A stretch of 64,000 bases of DNA from Rubinisphaera italica (GCF_007859715.1 NZ_SJPG01000001.1:6466001-6530000), one strand, 5' to 3'; numbered from the stretch's first letter, positions 36,931 to 47,295 are shown. The notes: generated from the letters alone by a model not told the origin. Made by a program: numbers and translations.

Positions 36931-37018
36931 CGGGGTGGCGGGGGCGCTCCGCTACAGCGGAAGCCCCCGGAAGTTCGATGATTCGGGGGCTTCTCTTCGA
37001 GAGCGCCCCCGCCACCCG
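36931..37018. repeat. Three-way-junction repeat, copy 1
   Basis: An outer inverted repeat (CGGGGTGGCGGGGGCGCTC with GAGAGCGCCCCCGCCACCCG) encloses two small hairpins, CCGCTacAGCGG and AAGCCCCCG...CGGGGGCTT. It lies between two minus-strand genes. Other copies are at 38329, 48432 and 61452. Confidence 0.85.
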
Positions 37019-37120
37019 AGTTTAGTGTTTTCCGTAATTGTTCTAATACGAACCGGTGGGTGACTAGGGACGCAGCACAGCGAAGCCCCCATATTCGTCG
37101 CCATGCCAAGAGCCTATCTT

Positions 37121-38299
37121 TTATAAGGCAATCTCGTGCTGGCTAAGTCGTTCGTAACCCGTTTCTGTAATTAAATAATTGTGCTCAATCCGCATGCCCC
37201 CGGTTCCTTCTTCGTAGGCTCCCGGTTCGAGGGTGACGACATCGCCTGCCTGTAGGATGTCGGTGCTGTCGGGGACGAGTATCGGGGCTTCCGGGTGACC
37301 GAGTCCCAATCCGTGTCCGGCATGATGTGTGAAAACATCTCCCTTACCTGCATCCAGATAAGGCTGTTTGACATTCTTATAAACTTCAGCACAGGAAACT
37401 CCCGCTTTAAGAGTCTCTTCGCCCGCTTTCATGCCAGCCTGACAAATCGCAAACAATTCTTTCTGGCCTTCCGTCGGTTCTGTGACTGCGAAAGTGTTGG
37501 TGAAGTCACTACGGTAGCCGCACAGAACGACCGAATAATCGAGAACGAATAAGTCGCCAGACTGCAGTTTATAATCGGTCGGCAAGCCCCCCTGTTTCGG
37601 TGAGGTCGGCGTGCAGGCGCGGAAGTCGCCGTAAACCAGACCGGGGCGGCCGGCTGCTGCGATGGCGGCCTTTTGAACTTCTCGATAAATTTCGAACTCG
37701 GAAATCCCTTCCCGGATCACTTCGCGGGCGCGTGCCTGACCGGCAGCCCCGGCTTTCATGCAAACTTTCATCAACTCGATTTCATCGGCATCCTTGCTGC
37801 GTCGCATCGATCGCAAAGTTGTTCCCAGATCGAGCGACGTTGAGCATTTGTTTCTCTTATCCGATTCTCCAGAGACCGAATGCGATTCACGATCAGAAGC
37901 AAGCACTTCCCACGCTCCGACCGGCAACCACTCTGCTTCGACAGAACCGGAACGACCATAGAGTCGCTCCGAAACCTGCTTAACCGCATTGAATAATGCG
38001 TGATCGCGATTGATGACCGAATGCTTGTGATCGTACCAGGGTTCAATCACTTCATGATCGACATGCACTTCCGCGGCAGCTGAGCGGACTGAGAAATTAT
38101 CTCCCAGCAAAGTCGCGCCTCGATCTCGTTCGAGCAGCAGTAAGCATCGTTCTCCCAGAGAAAAACTGAGCGGCTGGACCATGAAGTTCGAGAGATATTG
38201 CACGTGACGCGGATCAGCGATCAGCAACCATTCTAAATGTTCAGGCACGTTGCCCCACAGACGTTCGCGTCGTTTTTGGCAACCTTCTTTTGTCAGCAT
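37121..38299 (-). CDS. M24 family Xaa-Pro peptidase (PepP/PepQ-like)
   Basis: A 392-aa protein. The first 150 residues are a creatinase-type N-terminal domain. The catalytic pita-bread domain holds the five metal ligands: [18 protein letters not shown] (two Asp), [15 protein letters not shown] (His), [10 protein letters not shown] (Glu) and [11 protein letters not shown] (Glu). It removes residues next to proline and needs two Mn or Co ions. It is cytoplasmic, with no signal peptide. It is flanked on both sides by copies of the GC-rich three-way-junction repeat. Confidence 0.88.
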   Translation of the reverse strand: MLTKEGCQKRRERLWGNVPEHLEWLLIADPRHVQYLSNFMVQPLSFSLGERCLLLLERDRGATLLGDNFSVRSAAAEVHVDHEVIEPWYDHKHSVINRDHALFNAVKQVSERLYGRSGSVEAEWLPVGAWEVLASDRESHSVSGESDKRNKCSTSLDLGTTLRSMRRSKDADEIELMKVCMKAGAAGQARAREVIREGISEFEIYREVQKAAIAAAGRPGLVYGDFRACTPTSPKQGGLPTDYKLQSGDLFVLDYSVVLCGYRSDFTNTFAVTEPTEGQKELFAICQAGMKAGEETLKAGVSCAEVYKNVKQPYLDAGKGDVFTHHAGHGLGLGHPEAPILVPDSTDILQAGDVVTLEPGAYEEGTGGMRIEHNYLITETGYERLSQHEIAL

Positions 38300-38328
38300 G
38301 ATTATTCCTTAAACTGTTTCAATAATAT

Positions 38329-38415
38329 GGGGTGGTGGAGGCGCTCCGCTTTAGCGGAAGCCCCCGGAAGTTCTATATTCGGGGGCTTCTCTTCGAGAGT
38401 GCCACCCGCCACCCT
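38329..38415. repeat. Three-way-junction repeat, copy 2 (outer stem partly decayed)
   Basis: Same inner hairpins as the other copies (CCGCTttAGCGG and the GCCCCCG pair). The outer stem has several changes (GGGTGGTGGAGGCGCTC against GAGAGTGCCACCCGCC). It sits between the M24 peptidase and trxB. Confidence 0.8.
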
Positions 38416-38421
38416 GCATCT

Positions 38422-39489
38422 CTATTCAATTCCCTGTGAGGCCAACCAGCGTTCAGCATCCAGTGCTGCCTGGCATCCACTGCCGGCTGCGGTGATGGCC
38501 TGTTTGTAGTAATCGTCGGCGACATCCCCGGCTGCGAAAACACCTTCCACACTCGTATTCGTCCGGAACGGGACCGTCCATTTCACATAACCATTTTCGT
38601 GGGTTTCGATTTGCCCATCCAGGAAATCGGTATTCGGTGTATGCCCAATCGCTGCAAAGTATCCGGTTACTTCCAGGTCTTCGGTTTTGCCTTCTTCGAG
38701 AGCACTTTCGATACGAACGCCCGTCACGCCTTTCTTCTCGTCGCCGAGAACTTCATTGATGACTGAGTTCCACTTCACTTCGATTTTCTCACTCGCCAAT
38801 GCACGTTCAGCCATGATTTTACTGGCACGGAACTCATCGCGACGATGGACGATGTAAACTTTGGAGGCGAATTTTGTTAGGAAAGTCGCTTCTTCCATCG
38901 CGGAATCTCCTCCGCCAACCACAACCAGCGGCTGATTGCGGAATCGTGGCAAGGCTCCATCGCAAACCGCACAAGCGGAGACACCCATGTTTTTATAGCG
39001 TTCTTCGGAATCGAGTCCGAGATAATTTGCTCGAGCTCCTGTCGCAATAATCACAGCATGAGCGACAATCTCTTTTCCCTGAAGCGACTTCAGTTTAAAG
39101 GGACGCTCAGAAAGATCGCAGCTGACGATATCGTCGGTAATCACTTCTGTCCCAAAATTCGTCGCCTGCTTCCGCATCAGTTCCATCAGTTCCGGACCGC
39201 TCACGCCCTTCTTATGATGCGTAGACTTCAATTCCTCGGCTTTACGTTCATCGAAAGCGGTTTCGAAATAACTGGTCATGTCTCCTGATGGAAAACCGGC
39301 ATAGTTCTCAACTTCTGTCGTCAAAGCCAGTTGGCCAAGCGGAAGAGTCCCTTTGAGGCGGTTATCTTCAGTGAAAGCCCCTTCGAAAACGAGAGGCTCC
39401 AGATTGGCACGAGCCGTATAAATGGCGGCAGACCAGGCAGCTGGCCCCGAACCAATGATGATGATATTACGCGGTTTATTTTCAGCCAT
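38422..39489 (-). CDS. trxB: Thioredoxin reductase
   Basis: A 355-aa flavoprotein. It has an N-terminal FAD site ([19 protein letters not shown]), a central NADPH-binding site ([13 protein letters not shown]), the redox pair CAVC in [11 protein letters not shown], and the late FAD motif [22 protein letters not shown]. It reduces thioredoxin with NADPH in the cytoplasm. It is slightly longer than the usual 310-330 aa because of a small insertion near residues 60-90. It is divergent from cysS across about 295 bp. Confidence 0.93.
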   Translation of the reverse strand: MAENKPRNIIIIGSGPAAWSAAIYTARANLEPLVFEGAFTEDNRLKGTLPLGQLALTTEVENYAGFPSGDMTSYFETAFDERKAEELKSTHHKKGVSGPELMELMRKQATNFGTEVITDDIVSCDLSERPFKLKSLQGKEIVAHAVIIATGARANYLGLDSEERYKNMGVSACAVCDGALPRFRNQPLVVVGGGDSAMEEATFLTKFASKVYIVHRRDEFRASKIMAERALASEKIEVKWNSVINEVLGDEKKGVTGVRIESALEEGKTEDLEVTGYFAAIGHTPNTDFLDGQIETHENGYVKWTVPFRTNTSVEGVFAAGDVADDYYKQAITAAGSGCQAALDAERWLASQGIE

Positions 39490-39784
39490 GAGGGCGATCC
39501 TTGCTTGAAACAGTACAAATTCTTTTTGTTGAGTGAGTTGAAAAAGACGAAAAATCGGCTGTGAAGTTCATTCCGAGCAGCTGTGCTGGAGACTCAATGA
39601 GAAATTTTCTGATATCTCAATATGAACCATAATAATTACGCTTCTCAGCGGCAACTGTGAGCAAGTTCGCAATTAAGCGTGAGTTGTTCCAAACTGCTCT
39701 TTTCAAAATCCGCTAAATTCACAAGATTATGTCATTCAATAACAGTAATTTAGAATATTAGCTCACTCAGGGACTCAGGAATCG
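39490..39784. promoter_or_regulatory. Divergent intergenic region between trxB and cysS
   Basis: About 295 bp that must hold the promoters of both genes. It is AT-rich towards cysS. I see no clear riboswitch, T-box or long inverted repeat. Confidence 0.4.
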
Positions 39785-41302
39785 ATGGCCATTCGCTTTT
39801 ATAACTCGCTCACAAACCAGTCCGAAGACTTTCAGCCCCTCGAAGCAGGCATTGTTCGCATGTATTCCTGCGGGCCGACCGTTTACGACTTTGCACATAT
39901 CGGCAACTTTCGATCTTTCCTCTTTGCCGACCTGATTCGTCGGTTTCTGGAAGTAATGGGTAATGATGTCACGCACATCATGAACATTACCGACGTCGGC
40001 CACATGACCGATGATCATCTCGCGGATGGTGGCGGCGAAGACAAAATGGAAGCAGCCGCCAAGCGTCTTAAGGAAGATAAGAAATCGGGCAAGGTACCGG
40101 ATGGGGCCATCGAAAATCCCGATGATCCTTATCAGGTCGCCCAGTTCTTTACCGATGCCTTCCTCGAAGACTCCCGAAAGCTCGGCTTGAAAATTGCGTT
40201 TGAGTATCCAAAAAATATTCCGCATGCGACCAATCATATCGAAGATATGCAGGAGATGATTGACGAGTTGATCAAAAGTGGTCATGCGTACGTCGGACCG
40301 GATGGAGCTGTGTATTACAGTGTTGAAAGCTTTCCCAAATACGGCTCGCTGAGCGGAAACACACTCGATCAACTGCGAGAAGGTTCCGGCGGTCGGGTGC
40401 AGCAAAACGATCAGGCCAGCAAAAAGCACCCGGCTGACTTCTTACTCTGGAAGCCCGATCAGTCACACATTATGAAATGGGATTCGCCTTGGGGAATGGG
40501 TTATCCCGGCTGGCACATTGAGTGTTCGGTCATGGCTCGCAAGCTTCTGGGTCGCGATGTTATCGATATTCATACAGGCGGAGAAGATCTCATCTTCCCA
40601 CATCATGAGTGTGAGATCGCTCAGAGTTGTGGAGCTTCCGGGGAAGACCATTTCGCCCGTTTCTGGATGCACGCTCGCTTCCTGATGGTCGAAGGCGAGA
40701 AAATGTCGAAGAGTAAGGGCAACTTCTACACGGTTCGCGATGTGCTCGGCGGCAAAGTGACCGGCCGTGAAGTTCACCCGGCTGTTTTGCGATACGAATT
40801 GATTCGCTCTCATTACGGCAGCAATATGAACTTCACCGAAAAAGGCTTGAAGGATTCTGCAGCTGCCGTCCGGAAATTGAATGAGTTCAACGCGATGCTC
40901 GAAGCAAAAACGGGTGGAGAAGTGGCTGAAGTCGATAATTCTCATCCCGTGCTGGCAGGATTCCTCGGAGCCCTCTCCGACAACCTCAACATTTCCGGAG
41001 CACTCGGTGTCCTCTTCCCCTGGATGTCTGGCCCACACGAAAACCCTCAGGAATCTTTGGCGGTGCTGCGAACAATCAACCGCATTCTTGATGTCGCCCC
41101 AATGGAACACGCGGAAGAATTGCAGTCGGAATCGAGTGATGCAGGCGGGTTCGATCCAGCCGAACTCTGTAAAGGCATTGACGAAGCCCGAGCTAATAAG
41201 GATTACGGTCGAGCAGACGAACTGCGAAACCAACTTCAGGATGCCGGTTACGAAGTGCGAAACTCACTAGAGGGAACGATTGCGACGAAACAGTTGGCGT
41301 AA
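39785..41302 (+). CDS. cysS: Cysteinyl-tRNA synthetase
   Basis: A 505-aa class I synthetase that charges tRNA-Cys. The Zn site begins with SCGPTVYD and continues at GWHIECSVM and HHECE. The HIGH motif is HIGN, and the KMSKS motif is [11 protein letters not shown]. The C-terminal helical DALR-type region is shorter than in E. coli. A charged insertion ([21 protein letters not shown]) lies near residues 80-105. It has its own promoter region shared with trxB, and a RAYT-bearing repeat unit lies just downstream. Confidence 0.95.
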   Translation: MAIRFYNSLTNQSEDFQPLEAGIVRMYSCGPTVYDFAHIGNFRSFLFADLIRRFLEVMGNDVTHIMNITDVGHMTDDHLADGGGEDKMEAAAKRLKEDKKSGKVPDGAIENPDDPYQVAQFFTDAFLEDSRKLGLKIAFEYPKNIPHATNHIEDMQEMIDELIKSGHAYVGPDGAVYYSVESFPKYGSLSGNTLDQLREGSGGRVQQNDQASKKHPADFLLWKPDQSHIMKWDSPWGMGYPGWHIECSVMARKLLGRDVIDIHTGGEDLIFPHHECEIAQSCGASGEDHFARFWMHARFLMVEGEKMSKSKGNFYTVRDVLGGKVTGREVHPAVLRYELIRSHYGSNMNFTEKGLKDSAAAVRKLNEFNAMLEAKTGGEVAEVDNSHPVLAGFLGALSDNLNISGALGVLFPWMSGPHENPQESLAVLRTINRILDVAPMEHAEELQSESSDAGGFDPAELCKGIDEARANKDYGRADELRNQLQDAGYEVRNSLEGTIATKQLA

Positions 41303-41315
41303 AATTTTTGGTTCA

Positions 41316-41428
41316 GGCGAGCCGAGCAAGTTATGGCTCGGGTGGGTTCGAGACACCAACGACATGTTTTTTGTAAACAACACACAATCATCGTGACAAA
41401 ACCCGAGTCATGACTGACTCGGCTCGCC
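41316..41428. repeat. 113-bp REP composite repeat, left copy flanking RAYT gene
   Basis: It starts with GGCGAGCCGAG and ends with CTCGGCTCGCC, so its ends are inverted. A near-identical direct copy lies at 41985-42097. The unit contains GAGCAAGTTATGGCTCG and GAGTCATGACTGACTC palindromes. Confidence 0.85.
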
Positions 41429-41454
41429 AATTTCAAATTGGATGGGCATCTCGA

Positions 41455-41982
41455 ATGGATCGCTTCTGGCTATTGACGTGGACAACTTATGGTTCATGGT
41501 TGCCGGGAGATCGCCGTCGTTTTGTCGGGAAGGTTCTTAGCGAAGATGGTCTTAAAGAGATCAAGAATATTCCCGGAATTCCTTACGAAGAAGGCGAATC
41601 ACGGTTAGAAGATTTTGCGAAATCGAGTATGAAAAGCTCGACCATCACTCTGACTAAGATTGATGCAGATGATGTTTTAGTTCAGTTTCAAGAAACCGCG
41701 TCGTATCGAAGTGACCGCCTTTTCTCCGTTGCCATTATGCCGACTCATATCCATGTCGTGCTGGGAGTGAATGGTGATCCCGAGCCAGACAAATTGCTTC
41801 ATGTTTATAAGAGTTATGCAAGTCGGAAACTGAATAAAAGAAAGAAGCGCGAAGTCTGGTGGACCAAATCTGGCTCAAAACGCAAACTGCCCGATGAACC
41901 TGCATTAATTGCTGGCATTCGCTACGTAAATAATCAACAAAAACCGCTCGCTCTATTTATCGACGTTGAATTCGAACATTGA
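41455..41982 (+). CDS. REP-associated tyrosine transposase (RAYT, Y1/IS200-like)
   Basis: About 175 aa from ATG 41455. The frame also runs back to ATG 41410 inside the left repeat, which may be used. It has the HUH metal motif in MPTHIHVVLGV and the nucleophile Tyr in the YKSYASRKLNKRKKRE helix, with the TWTTYGSWLPGD opening common in planctomycete RAYTs. RAYTs cut single-stranded REP hairpins and are thought to spread them. Two 113-bp repeats bracket the gene. All catalytic residues appear intact. Confidence 0.82.
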   Translation: MDRFWLLTWTTYGSWLPGDRRRFVGKVLSEDGLKEIKNIPGIPYEEGESRLEDFAKSSMKSSTITLTKIDADDVLVQFQETASYRSDRLFSVAIMPTHIHVVLGVNGDPEPDKLLHVYKSYASRKLNKRKKREVWWTKSGSKRKLPDEPALIAGIRYVNNQQKPLALFIDVEFEH

Positions 41983-41984
41983 TA

Positions 41985-42097
41985 GGCGAGCCGAGCCAGT
42001 TATGGCTCGGGTGGGTTCGAGACACCAACGACATGTTTTTTGTAAACAACACACAATCATCGTGACAAAACCCGAGTCATGACTGGCTCGGGTCGCC
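41985..42097. repeat. 113-bp REP composite repeat, right copy flanking RAYT gene
   Basis: Differs from the left copy at only a few positions (GCAAG to GCCAG, GACTGACTCGGCTCGCC to GACTGGCTCGGGTCGCC). Same orientation. Confidence 0.85.
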
Positions 42098-42154
42098 TTT
42101 GTGGTTGCTTTCGGAAACGTGACTTGATATTCGTATTCGTATCACACAATTTCG

Positions 42155-43195
42155 ATGCGTTTAACGAAAGCGATACTCATGACTCGATTTTTTCTTGCGC
42201 TGATGATCATGCTGGTCACCAACGTCTGCACTGCTCAGGACACGCTCAACTTCCCTCATTTGGGGGAAGTGCTGCGAATGGATGATGCGGTCAATAAAAT
42301 CATTCCCAAGGATGCGGTTATTGAAGTTGTTGCCTCCGGGTTCGACTGGACCGAAGGGCCTGTCTGGGTGCCGGGCGATCCAGGACATCTACTTTTTTCG
42401 GACATCCCTCAAAACGCTGTTTATCGCTGGGATGAAGGCGAAGGCGTTTCGCTCTTTATGCAACCAAGTGGATATACGGGAGTTGCTCCGTATGGTGGAG
42501 AGCCGGGTTGTAATGGGTTAATGCTCGATTCCCAAGGGCGGCTCACCTCCTGCGAACATGGCGATCGTCGACTTTCTGTCCTCACAAAAGAGGGAGGCAA
42601 GCGGACACTCGTCGATAACTATGAAGGCAAGCGACTCAACAGTCCTAACGATCTCATCTTCCATTCCAATGGTGAATTGCTCTTCACCGATCCTCCTTAC
42701 GGCTTACCGAAACGCTGGGACGATCCTCGTCGTGAACTCGACTTTTGTGGTGTCTATCGGTTAACTCCCGATAAACAACTGACTTTGCTGACAAAAGAGA
42801 TGACTCGCCCGAACGGTATTGCATTGTCTCCGGACGAGAAAACTTTATACCTGGCTCAATCGGATCCTGAAGCCGCTTTGTGGAAAGCGTTTCCGATCAA
42901 TAAAGATGGTTCACTCGGCAAAAGTCGCGTTCTGCACGATGCGACAGAATCTGTCGACAAACTGCCCGGCTTGCCCGATGGGATGGCAGTTGCCACAGAC
43001 GGAACCCTTTTCGCAACCGGCCCCGGCGGTGTTTACATCTTCACACCAGAAGGCAAACTGCTTGGCCGCATCAGCACTGGCGAACGGACTTCGAATTGTA
43101 CCTTCGGCGGAGCAGATGGCAAAACGCTTTATATGACAGCCGATATGTATCTCTGCCGCATCAAGACGAACCTGACGGGTTTGTCTCATAAGTAA
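42155..43195 (+). CDS. Secreted SMP-30/gluconolactonase-like protein
   Basis: A 346-aa protein with a signal peptide (FFLALMIMLVTNVCTAQ). A second ATG at 42179 would also leave a good signal. SMP-30 propeller motifs are seen: WTEGPVWVPG (metal Glu), NSPNDLIFHSNGELLFTDPPYG (Asn and Asp ligands), RPNGIALSPDEKTLYLAQ (Asn) and LPDGMAVATDGTL (Asp). These are calcium-dependent lactonases or sugar-acid hydrolases. It probably acts in the periplasm on sugar lactones. A REP palindrome six bases after the stop may end transcription. Confidence 0.85.
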   Translation: MRLTKAILMTRFFLALMIMLVTNVCTAQDTLNFPHLGEVLRMDDAVNKIIPKDAVIEVVASGFDWTEGPVWVPGDPGHLLFSDIPQNAVYRWDEGEGVSLFMQPSGYTGVAPYGGEPGCNGLMLDSQGRLTSCEHGDRRLSVLTKEGGKRTLVDNYEGKRLNSPNDLIFHSNGELLFTDPPYGLPKRWDDPRRELDFCGVYRLTPDKQLTLLTKEMTRPNGIALSPDEKTLYLAQSDPEAALWKAFPINKDGSLGKSRVLHDATESVDKLPGLPDGMAVATDGTLFATGPGGVYIFTPEGKLLGRISTGERTSNCTFGGADGKTLYMTADMYLCRIKTNLTGLSHK

Positions 43196-43200
43196 AAACG

Positions 43201-43234
43201 AGGCGAGCCGAGTCAGTCATGACTCGGTTCGCCT
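43201..43234. repeat. Single REP-like palindrome after the lactonase gene
   Basis: AGGCGAGCCGAGTCAGTCAT pairs with the following GACTCGGTTCGCCT. It has the same core as the ends of the RAYT-flanking repeats, followed by TTTAATC. It may serve as a terminator. Confidence 0.75.
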
Positions 43235-43402
43235 TTAATCGCTGTAATTCCGATGATCGTATCCAATTTCAAAAATTCTGAGTGTCTGCAAAACTAAACG
43301 CTTGCGAGATGCTACCCCGACATGGCAGAGTGGGAGAAAGACCTTTTTCTCGAAATTCGCTGCCGTCTGCAGAAATCCTGCCCGGCTGAGGGGACATCGA
43401 CC

Positions 43403-44644
43403 GTGCCGTATTCAAAATTATTCCTCACCAGTTGCCTCACTCTGGGAGTGATCAGTTCTACTTTGGCTCCTGAGCTTTACGCTCAGAAAAAGCCCAGCCC
43501 GCCAGCGACTCAGGATCTGAGTGCCGTCGATAGTGATTTCCGCTATCAGGGCGAATACATGGGCACGCTGCCGGACGGCGAGAATTCTTTCTATCGCAAG
43601 AAAGTCGGCCTGCAGATTGTCGCACGTGGCAACGGTAATTTTGATGCCGTTCTTTATGACGGTGGTCTGCCCGGCGATGGCTGGAATGATGAACCAGCAG
43701 AACGTGCGATTGCTCAACTAAACGACGACGTTGTCACGGCAACCGTTGGCGATTATCAGATTGAAGTCGCGGGGAACATCGCGACATTCTCCACTTTAGA
43801 TGGCAAAACACTCGGCGAAGTTCGCAAGTACGATCGTCGCAGTGCCACCATCGGACTACCTGCTCCAGCCGATGCGACGGTCCTGTTTGATGGTGAAAAG
43901 AACGATCTCTGGAAGAACATGAATGTCACTCAAGACGGCTTGCTCGAACAAGGTTGTGAAACGGTCGATACCTTCGGCGACTTCACACTCCATGCCGAGT
44001 TTCGTCTGCCTTATAAGCCGCTCGGCGAAGGACAGGATCGTGGAAACAGTGGCTTCTATTTACAACGCCGTTACGAAGTGCAGGTGCTCGACTCCTTTGG
44101 CGACATGCTCGAATTCAACCACTGTGGAGCGATTTACCGCATCAAAGCTCCCGATTTGAATATGTGCCTGCCTCCTTTGAGCTGGCAGACTTACGACATC
44201 GATTTCCGATCCGCCCGCTTTGACGAAGAAGGTAATAAGACCGAGAACATGAAAATTCGTGTCCGTCAAAACGGAATCGTGATTCATGATGCGGTCGAGA
44301 TCGAATCGAAAACGGGAGCCGGCAAGCCGGAAGGTCCAGAGCCGTTGACGATTCTTCTGCAGGATCATGGTAACCCGGTTCGATATCGCAACATCTGGCT
44401 CGTTAATGGGGATCCATTCGAGCGGGAATCCAACGAAGAATTGACACCTGTCGAAACTTATGTCGACGGACATTATCGTGGTCGTGGAAGAGGATTCCGG
44501 AGCTTTAATTCCGCTCCACGTTATCCTTATGCTGCCGAATACTGGCCATACACCTGGGAATACCGCTACGCTCCATTAGCCCCACCGGCTCCCGTATATA
44601 TGGTGCCAAATTACGATTTGCCACCGTATCCGTATGGGTTCTAA
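43403..44644 (+). CDS. Secreted DUF1080 (3-keto-disaccharide hydrolase-like) protein
   Basis: I choose GTG 43403, with GAGGGGAC 7 nt upstream and a signal peptide directly after (LFLTSCLTLGVISST). A frame from 43322 would put 27 odd residues before the signal. The 413-aa protein has a first domain of about 150 residues seen in planctomycete sugar proteins. The DUF1080 lectin-like domain follows: VLFDGEKNDLWKN, FTLHAEFRLPYK, GNSGFYLQRRYEVQVLDSFG. It has a Pro/Tyr-rich tail. Family members cleave 3-keto-glycosides. It may work with the lactonase-like neighbour on sugars outside the cell. Confidence 0.85.
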   Translation: MPYSKLFLTSCLTLGVISSTLAPELYAQKKPSPPATQDLSAVDSDFRYQGEYMGTLPDGENSFYRKKVGLQIVARGNGNFDAVLYDGGLPGDGWNDEPAERAIAQLNDDVVTATVGDYQIEVAGNIATFSTLDGKTLGEVRKYDRRSATIGLPAPADATVLFDGEKNDLWKNMNVTQDGLLEQGCETVDTFGDFTLHAEFRLPYKPLGEGQDRGNSGFYLQRRYEVQVLDSFGDMLEFNHCGAIYRIKAPDLNMCLPPLSWQTYDIDFRSARFDEEGNKTENMKIRVRQNGIVIHDAVEIESKTGAGKPEGPEPLTILLQDHGNPVRYRNIWLVNGDPFERESNEELTPVETYVDGHYRGRGRGFRSFNSAPRYPYAAEYWPYTWEYRYAPLAPPAPVYMVPNYDLPPYPYGF

Positions 44645-44652
44645 TCGTATCT

Positions 44653-44746
44653 GGCGAGCCGAGTCAGTTATGACTTGGGTCACTCTTTCAACTCTTGTTA
44701 TCAATCACAATTGAAAACACTCCTCGAATCATCACGAGGGCTCGCC
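44653..44746. repeat. Decayed REP composite repeat
   Basis: It begins GGCGAGCCGAGTCAGTTATG and ends GGGCTCGCC about 94 bp on. The ends match those of the RAYT repeats, but the inside has diverged. Confidence 0.6.
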
Positions 44747-44857
44747 AGCATGAATTTTCTAAAAACCTTCTTTTTCCATGAACCGTTGTTGATCTTTCCC
44801 CGTTGATGACGTGAGATACATCAGTATCTCTTTGTACTTGTCTTGTGAGGTCATCGG

Positions 44858-45541
44858 ATGGAAAGTCTATTTACTTGGTGTGCGGTTCTGGGGGGCACGA
44901 TTTTCGCCGTCCAGTTTGTCATGCTGTTAATCGGCCTGGATGGCAGTGGCGATCTCGATTTTGACGCACCCGATCTGGATGTGCCGGATTTGGACGTTCC
45001 AGAGTTGGAAGCTCCCGAATTGGGTGAAGATGCTGCTGTTGGACTTAGAGATGCCGAGGTTGATTTCGATCATCATTCTCTCACGCATTCAGATGGCTGG
45101 TTTGTCGGTATCGTTACTTTTCGCTCGCTGGTCGCCGCGACTGCAGTTTTCGGATTGACAGGTCGGGGTGTAAGTGAGCATTTGCCACCGGGGCAGGCTT
45201 TCGCCGTCGCAGCGCTGGCCGGATTTGGCATGTTGTATATGGTCGGCTGGAGTTTCAAGAAGTTATATCAACTCAAGGCCGATGGAACCGTACGCATCTC
45301 TGCTGCAAAGGGTTGCACAGGAACCGTTTATTTAACGATTCCCGAAAACAACACTGGACCAGGTAAAGTGACAGTTTCAGTTGCGAATCGAACAATGGAG
45401 TATCGAGCAATCACGCAGGGAGAGCAACTAAAAACCGGCACTCCCATTGTGGTCACAAATGTTATCTCGGAGGATACCGTTGAAGTCGTATCAGAAGTCT
45501 CTGTCTCCGCCGTTAATCGTTCTCCAGCCAATTCGGCATAG
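44858..45541 (+). CDS. NfeD-like membrane protein, partner of flotillin
   Basis: A 227-aa protein. It has membrane segments near residues 8-26, about 85-105 and 110-130. Between the first two is a striking acidic repeat region (DAPDLDVPDLDVPELEAPEL). A soluble C-terminal domain of about 75 residues (GCTGTVYLTIPENNTGPGKVTVSV...) has OB-fold character. NfeD-type proteins sit beside SPFH proteins and form membrane microdomain complexes. The flotillin gene begins 30 nt downstream, which supports this. Confidence 0.75.
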   Translation: MESLFTWCAVLGGTIFAVQFVMLLIGLDGSGDLDFDAPDLDVPDLDVPELEAPELGEDAAVGLRDAEVDFDHHSLTHSDGWFVGIVTFRSLVAATAVFGLTGRGVSEHLPPGQAFAVAALAGFGMLYMVGWSFKKLYQLKADGTVRISAAKGCTGTVYLTIPENNTGPGKVTVSVANRTMEYRAITQGEQLKTGTPIVVTNVISEDTVEVVSEVSVSAVNRSPANSA

Positions 45542-45571
45542 CGTTCAAATTCGAATCGATGAGGTTCACAT

Positions 45572-47239
45572 ATGTTAGGTAATACTGTTTCTCTTGCTGC
45601 AATTCTTGATTATGTCAATCCGGAAATCGCAATGTCGATTTTCGTGGCAGCAGCCGCTATTTTTGGAATTGGGCTGTTTCTAGCCAGTCGTTACAAGCGG
45701 TGTCCCAGTAATAAAATACTGGTGATTTATGGTCAGGTTGATAAAGGGCAGTCGGCCACAACAGTCCACGGAGGTGGACAAATCGTATGGCCGATCATCC
45801 AGGATTATGCTTATCTTTCTTTGGAACCGATTCAAATTGAAGTTCCACTCAAGGATGCGTTGTCCAGTGAAAACATTCGCGTGAATGTGCCTTCAGTCTT
45901 CACGGTCGCCATCGGTACCGAACCTCAATTGATGCAAAATGCGGCCATTCGATTGCTCGGGTTGAATTCCCAGCAGGTGAAGAAACAGGCTGAAGATATG
46001 ATCTTTGGTCAGATGCGTCAGGTGATTGCATCGATGCTGATCGAAGATATTAACCGTGACCGCGAACAGTTCCTGAGCAGTATCCAGAACTCACTCGAAC
46101 CGGAACTGCGAAAAATCGGTCTCGTGCTGATTAACGTGAACATCACCGACATCACCGATGAGTCTGGTTATATCGAAGCAATTGGACAGAAGGCTGCATC
46201 GGAAGCCGTTCAGAAAGCACGCGGGGATGTGGCCGAGCAGGAAAAACTCGGGGAAGTCCGAGTTGTCGCAGCCGATCGTGATAAATTGATCCAGGTTGCC
46301 AATGCTCGTCGAGAGCAGGAAATCGGGATCCGTGAAGCCGACCGGGAAAAAACGGTTCGTGTTGCTGAACTCTCCAAGGAAGAAGAATACGGTAAGCAGA
46401 AAGCGCTCTACGAACAGGAAACTTTGGTCGCCGATGCGAATCGCCAGAAACGTGTCGCAGTCGCGAATGCGAATGCCAATGCTTATACAGGAGAAGCGGT
46501 CGCTGATGCCGAAGTTGCTGAGGCTCAAGCGACCTTACAAGTGAAAAAGGCGGAAGCCTACGAACGAGCCAAAACCCGCGAAAAAGAAGCCGAAGCCTTT
46601 GTTCTGGAAGCACAAAACCGAGCGATGGCCAAAGCTGCGATCGCAGAAGCGGAAAAAGTGGAAGCTGAGCAGCGTGCCAAGCTCGAAGCTCCTGCGAAAG
46701 CAGAGAAAGCTCGTACAATCGTCGATGCCGAAGCGGCTGCAGCCAAACGGAAACTGGATGCCGATGCCGAGGCCGCTGCGATCTTCGCCAAACTCGAAGC
46801 CGAGGCTCGCGGACAGTATGAAATGCTTGCCAAGAAGGGGGAAGGTTTACGGGAAATCATCAGTGCCTGCGGCGGCTCCAAAGAAGCCTTCCAGATGCTG
46901 CTCCTCGAACACCTCGACAATCTGGCCGATGCGTCCGCCAAGGCAATTTCGAATATCAAGTTCGACAAAGTCGTCGTCTGGGACAATGGCTCCGGCAAGG
47001 GAGACTCGACAAACGTCTCCAACTTCCTGCAGGGCATGTCCCGCACATTGCCCCCCATGCTGCAGGTCATGAAAGATATCGGCGGCGTCGAATTGCCGGA
47101 AACATTCGTAAAGATGACAGGCGAAAACGGTGAGGCTGAACCAGTCGTCGAAAACCGCATCAAACCCGATGATTCGAAGAATGTTGCCAAAGCCGAGAAT
47201 GGTAACAAAAAAGAGAAGAAGAATAGCGAGACGACGTAA
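45572..47239 (+). CDS. Flotillin-family SPFH protein
   Basis: A 555-aa protein. An N-terminal membrane segment (IFVAAAAIFGIGLFLA) is followed by the SPFH/PHB domain (about 35-220: ILVIYGQVDKGQSA, VNVPSVFTVAIGTEP). Then comes a long Ala/Glu/Lys-rich coiled coil (about 225-440) with the EA repeats typical of flotillins, and a charged tail. Flotillins oligomerise on the inner membrane and organise lipid microdomains. It follows an NfeD-like gene in the same operon and is closed by a strong terminator. Confidence 0.92.
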   Translation: MLGNTVSLAAILDYVNPEIAMSIFVAAAAIFGIGLFLASRYKRCPSNKILVIYGQVDKGQSATTVHGGGQIVWPIIQDYAYLSLEPIQIEVPLKDALSSENIRVNVPSVFTVAIGTEPQLMQNAAIRLLGLNSQQVKKQAEDMIFGQMRQVIASMLIEDINRDREQFLSSIQNSLEPELRKIGLVLINVNITDITDESGYIEAIGQKAASEAVQKARGDVAEQEKLGEVRVVAADRDKLIQVANARREQEIGIREADREKTVRVAELSKEEEYGKQKALYEQETLVADANRQKRVAVANANANAYTGEAVADAEVAEAQATLQVKKAEAYERAKTREKEAEAFVLEAQNRAMAKAAIAEAEKVEAEQRAKLEAPAKAEKARTIVDAEAAAAKRKLDADAEAAAIFAKLEAEARGQYEMLAKKGEGLREIISACGGSKEAFQMLLLEHLDNLADASAKAISNIKFDKVVVWDNGSGKGDSTNVSNFLQGMSRTLPPMLQVMKDIGGVELPETFVKMTGENGEAEPVVENRIKPDDSKNVAKAENGNKKEKKNSETT

Positions 47240-47263
47240 AGACGTTACCCAAAGAATTTCCTG

Positions 47264-47295
47264 AAGACCACATGAGTAATCATGTGGTCTTTTTT
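47264..47295 (+). terminator. Rho-independent terminator after the flotillin gene
   Basis: A perfect 11-bp stem AAGACCACATG / CATGTGGTCTT with a 6-nt loop, followed by a run of T. It lies between convergent genes. Confidence 0.88.

Larger units (their letters stand above)
41316..42097 (+). mobile_element. RAYT unit bounded by two 113-bp direct REP repeats
   Basis: The 782-bp segment consists of two almost identical repeats and one Y1-type transposase gene that fills the space between them, with its stop codon two bases before the right repeat. Single REP-like palindromes of the same type occur nearby at 43201 and 44653. This is the layout of a REP/RAYT system. Confidence 0.75.
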
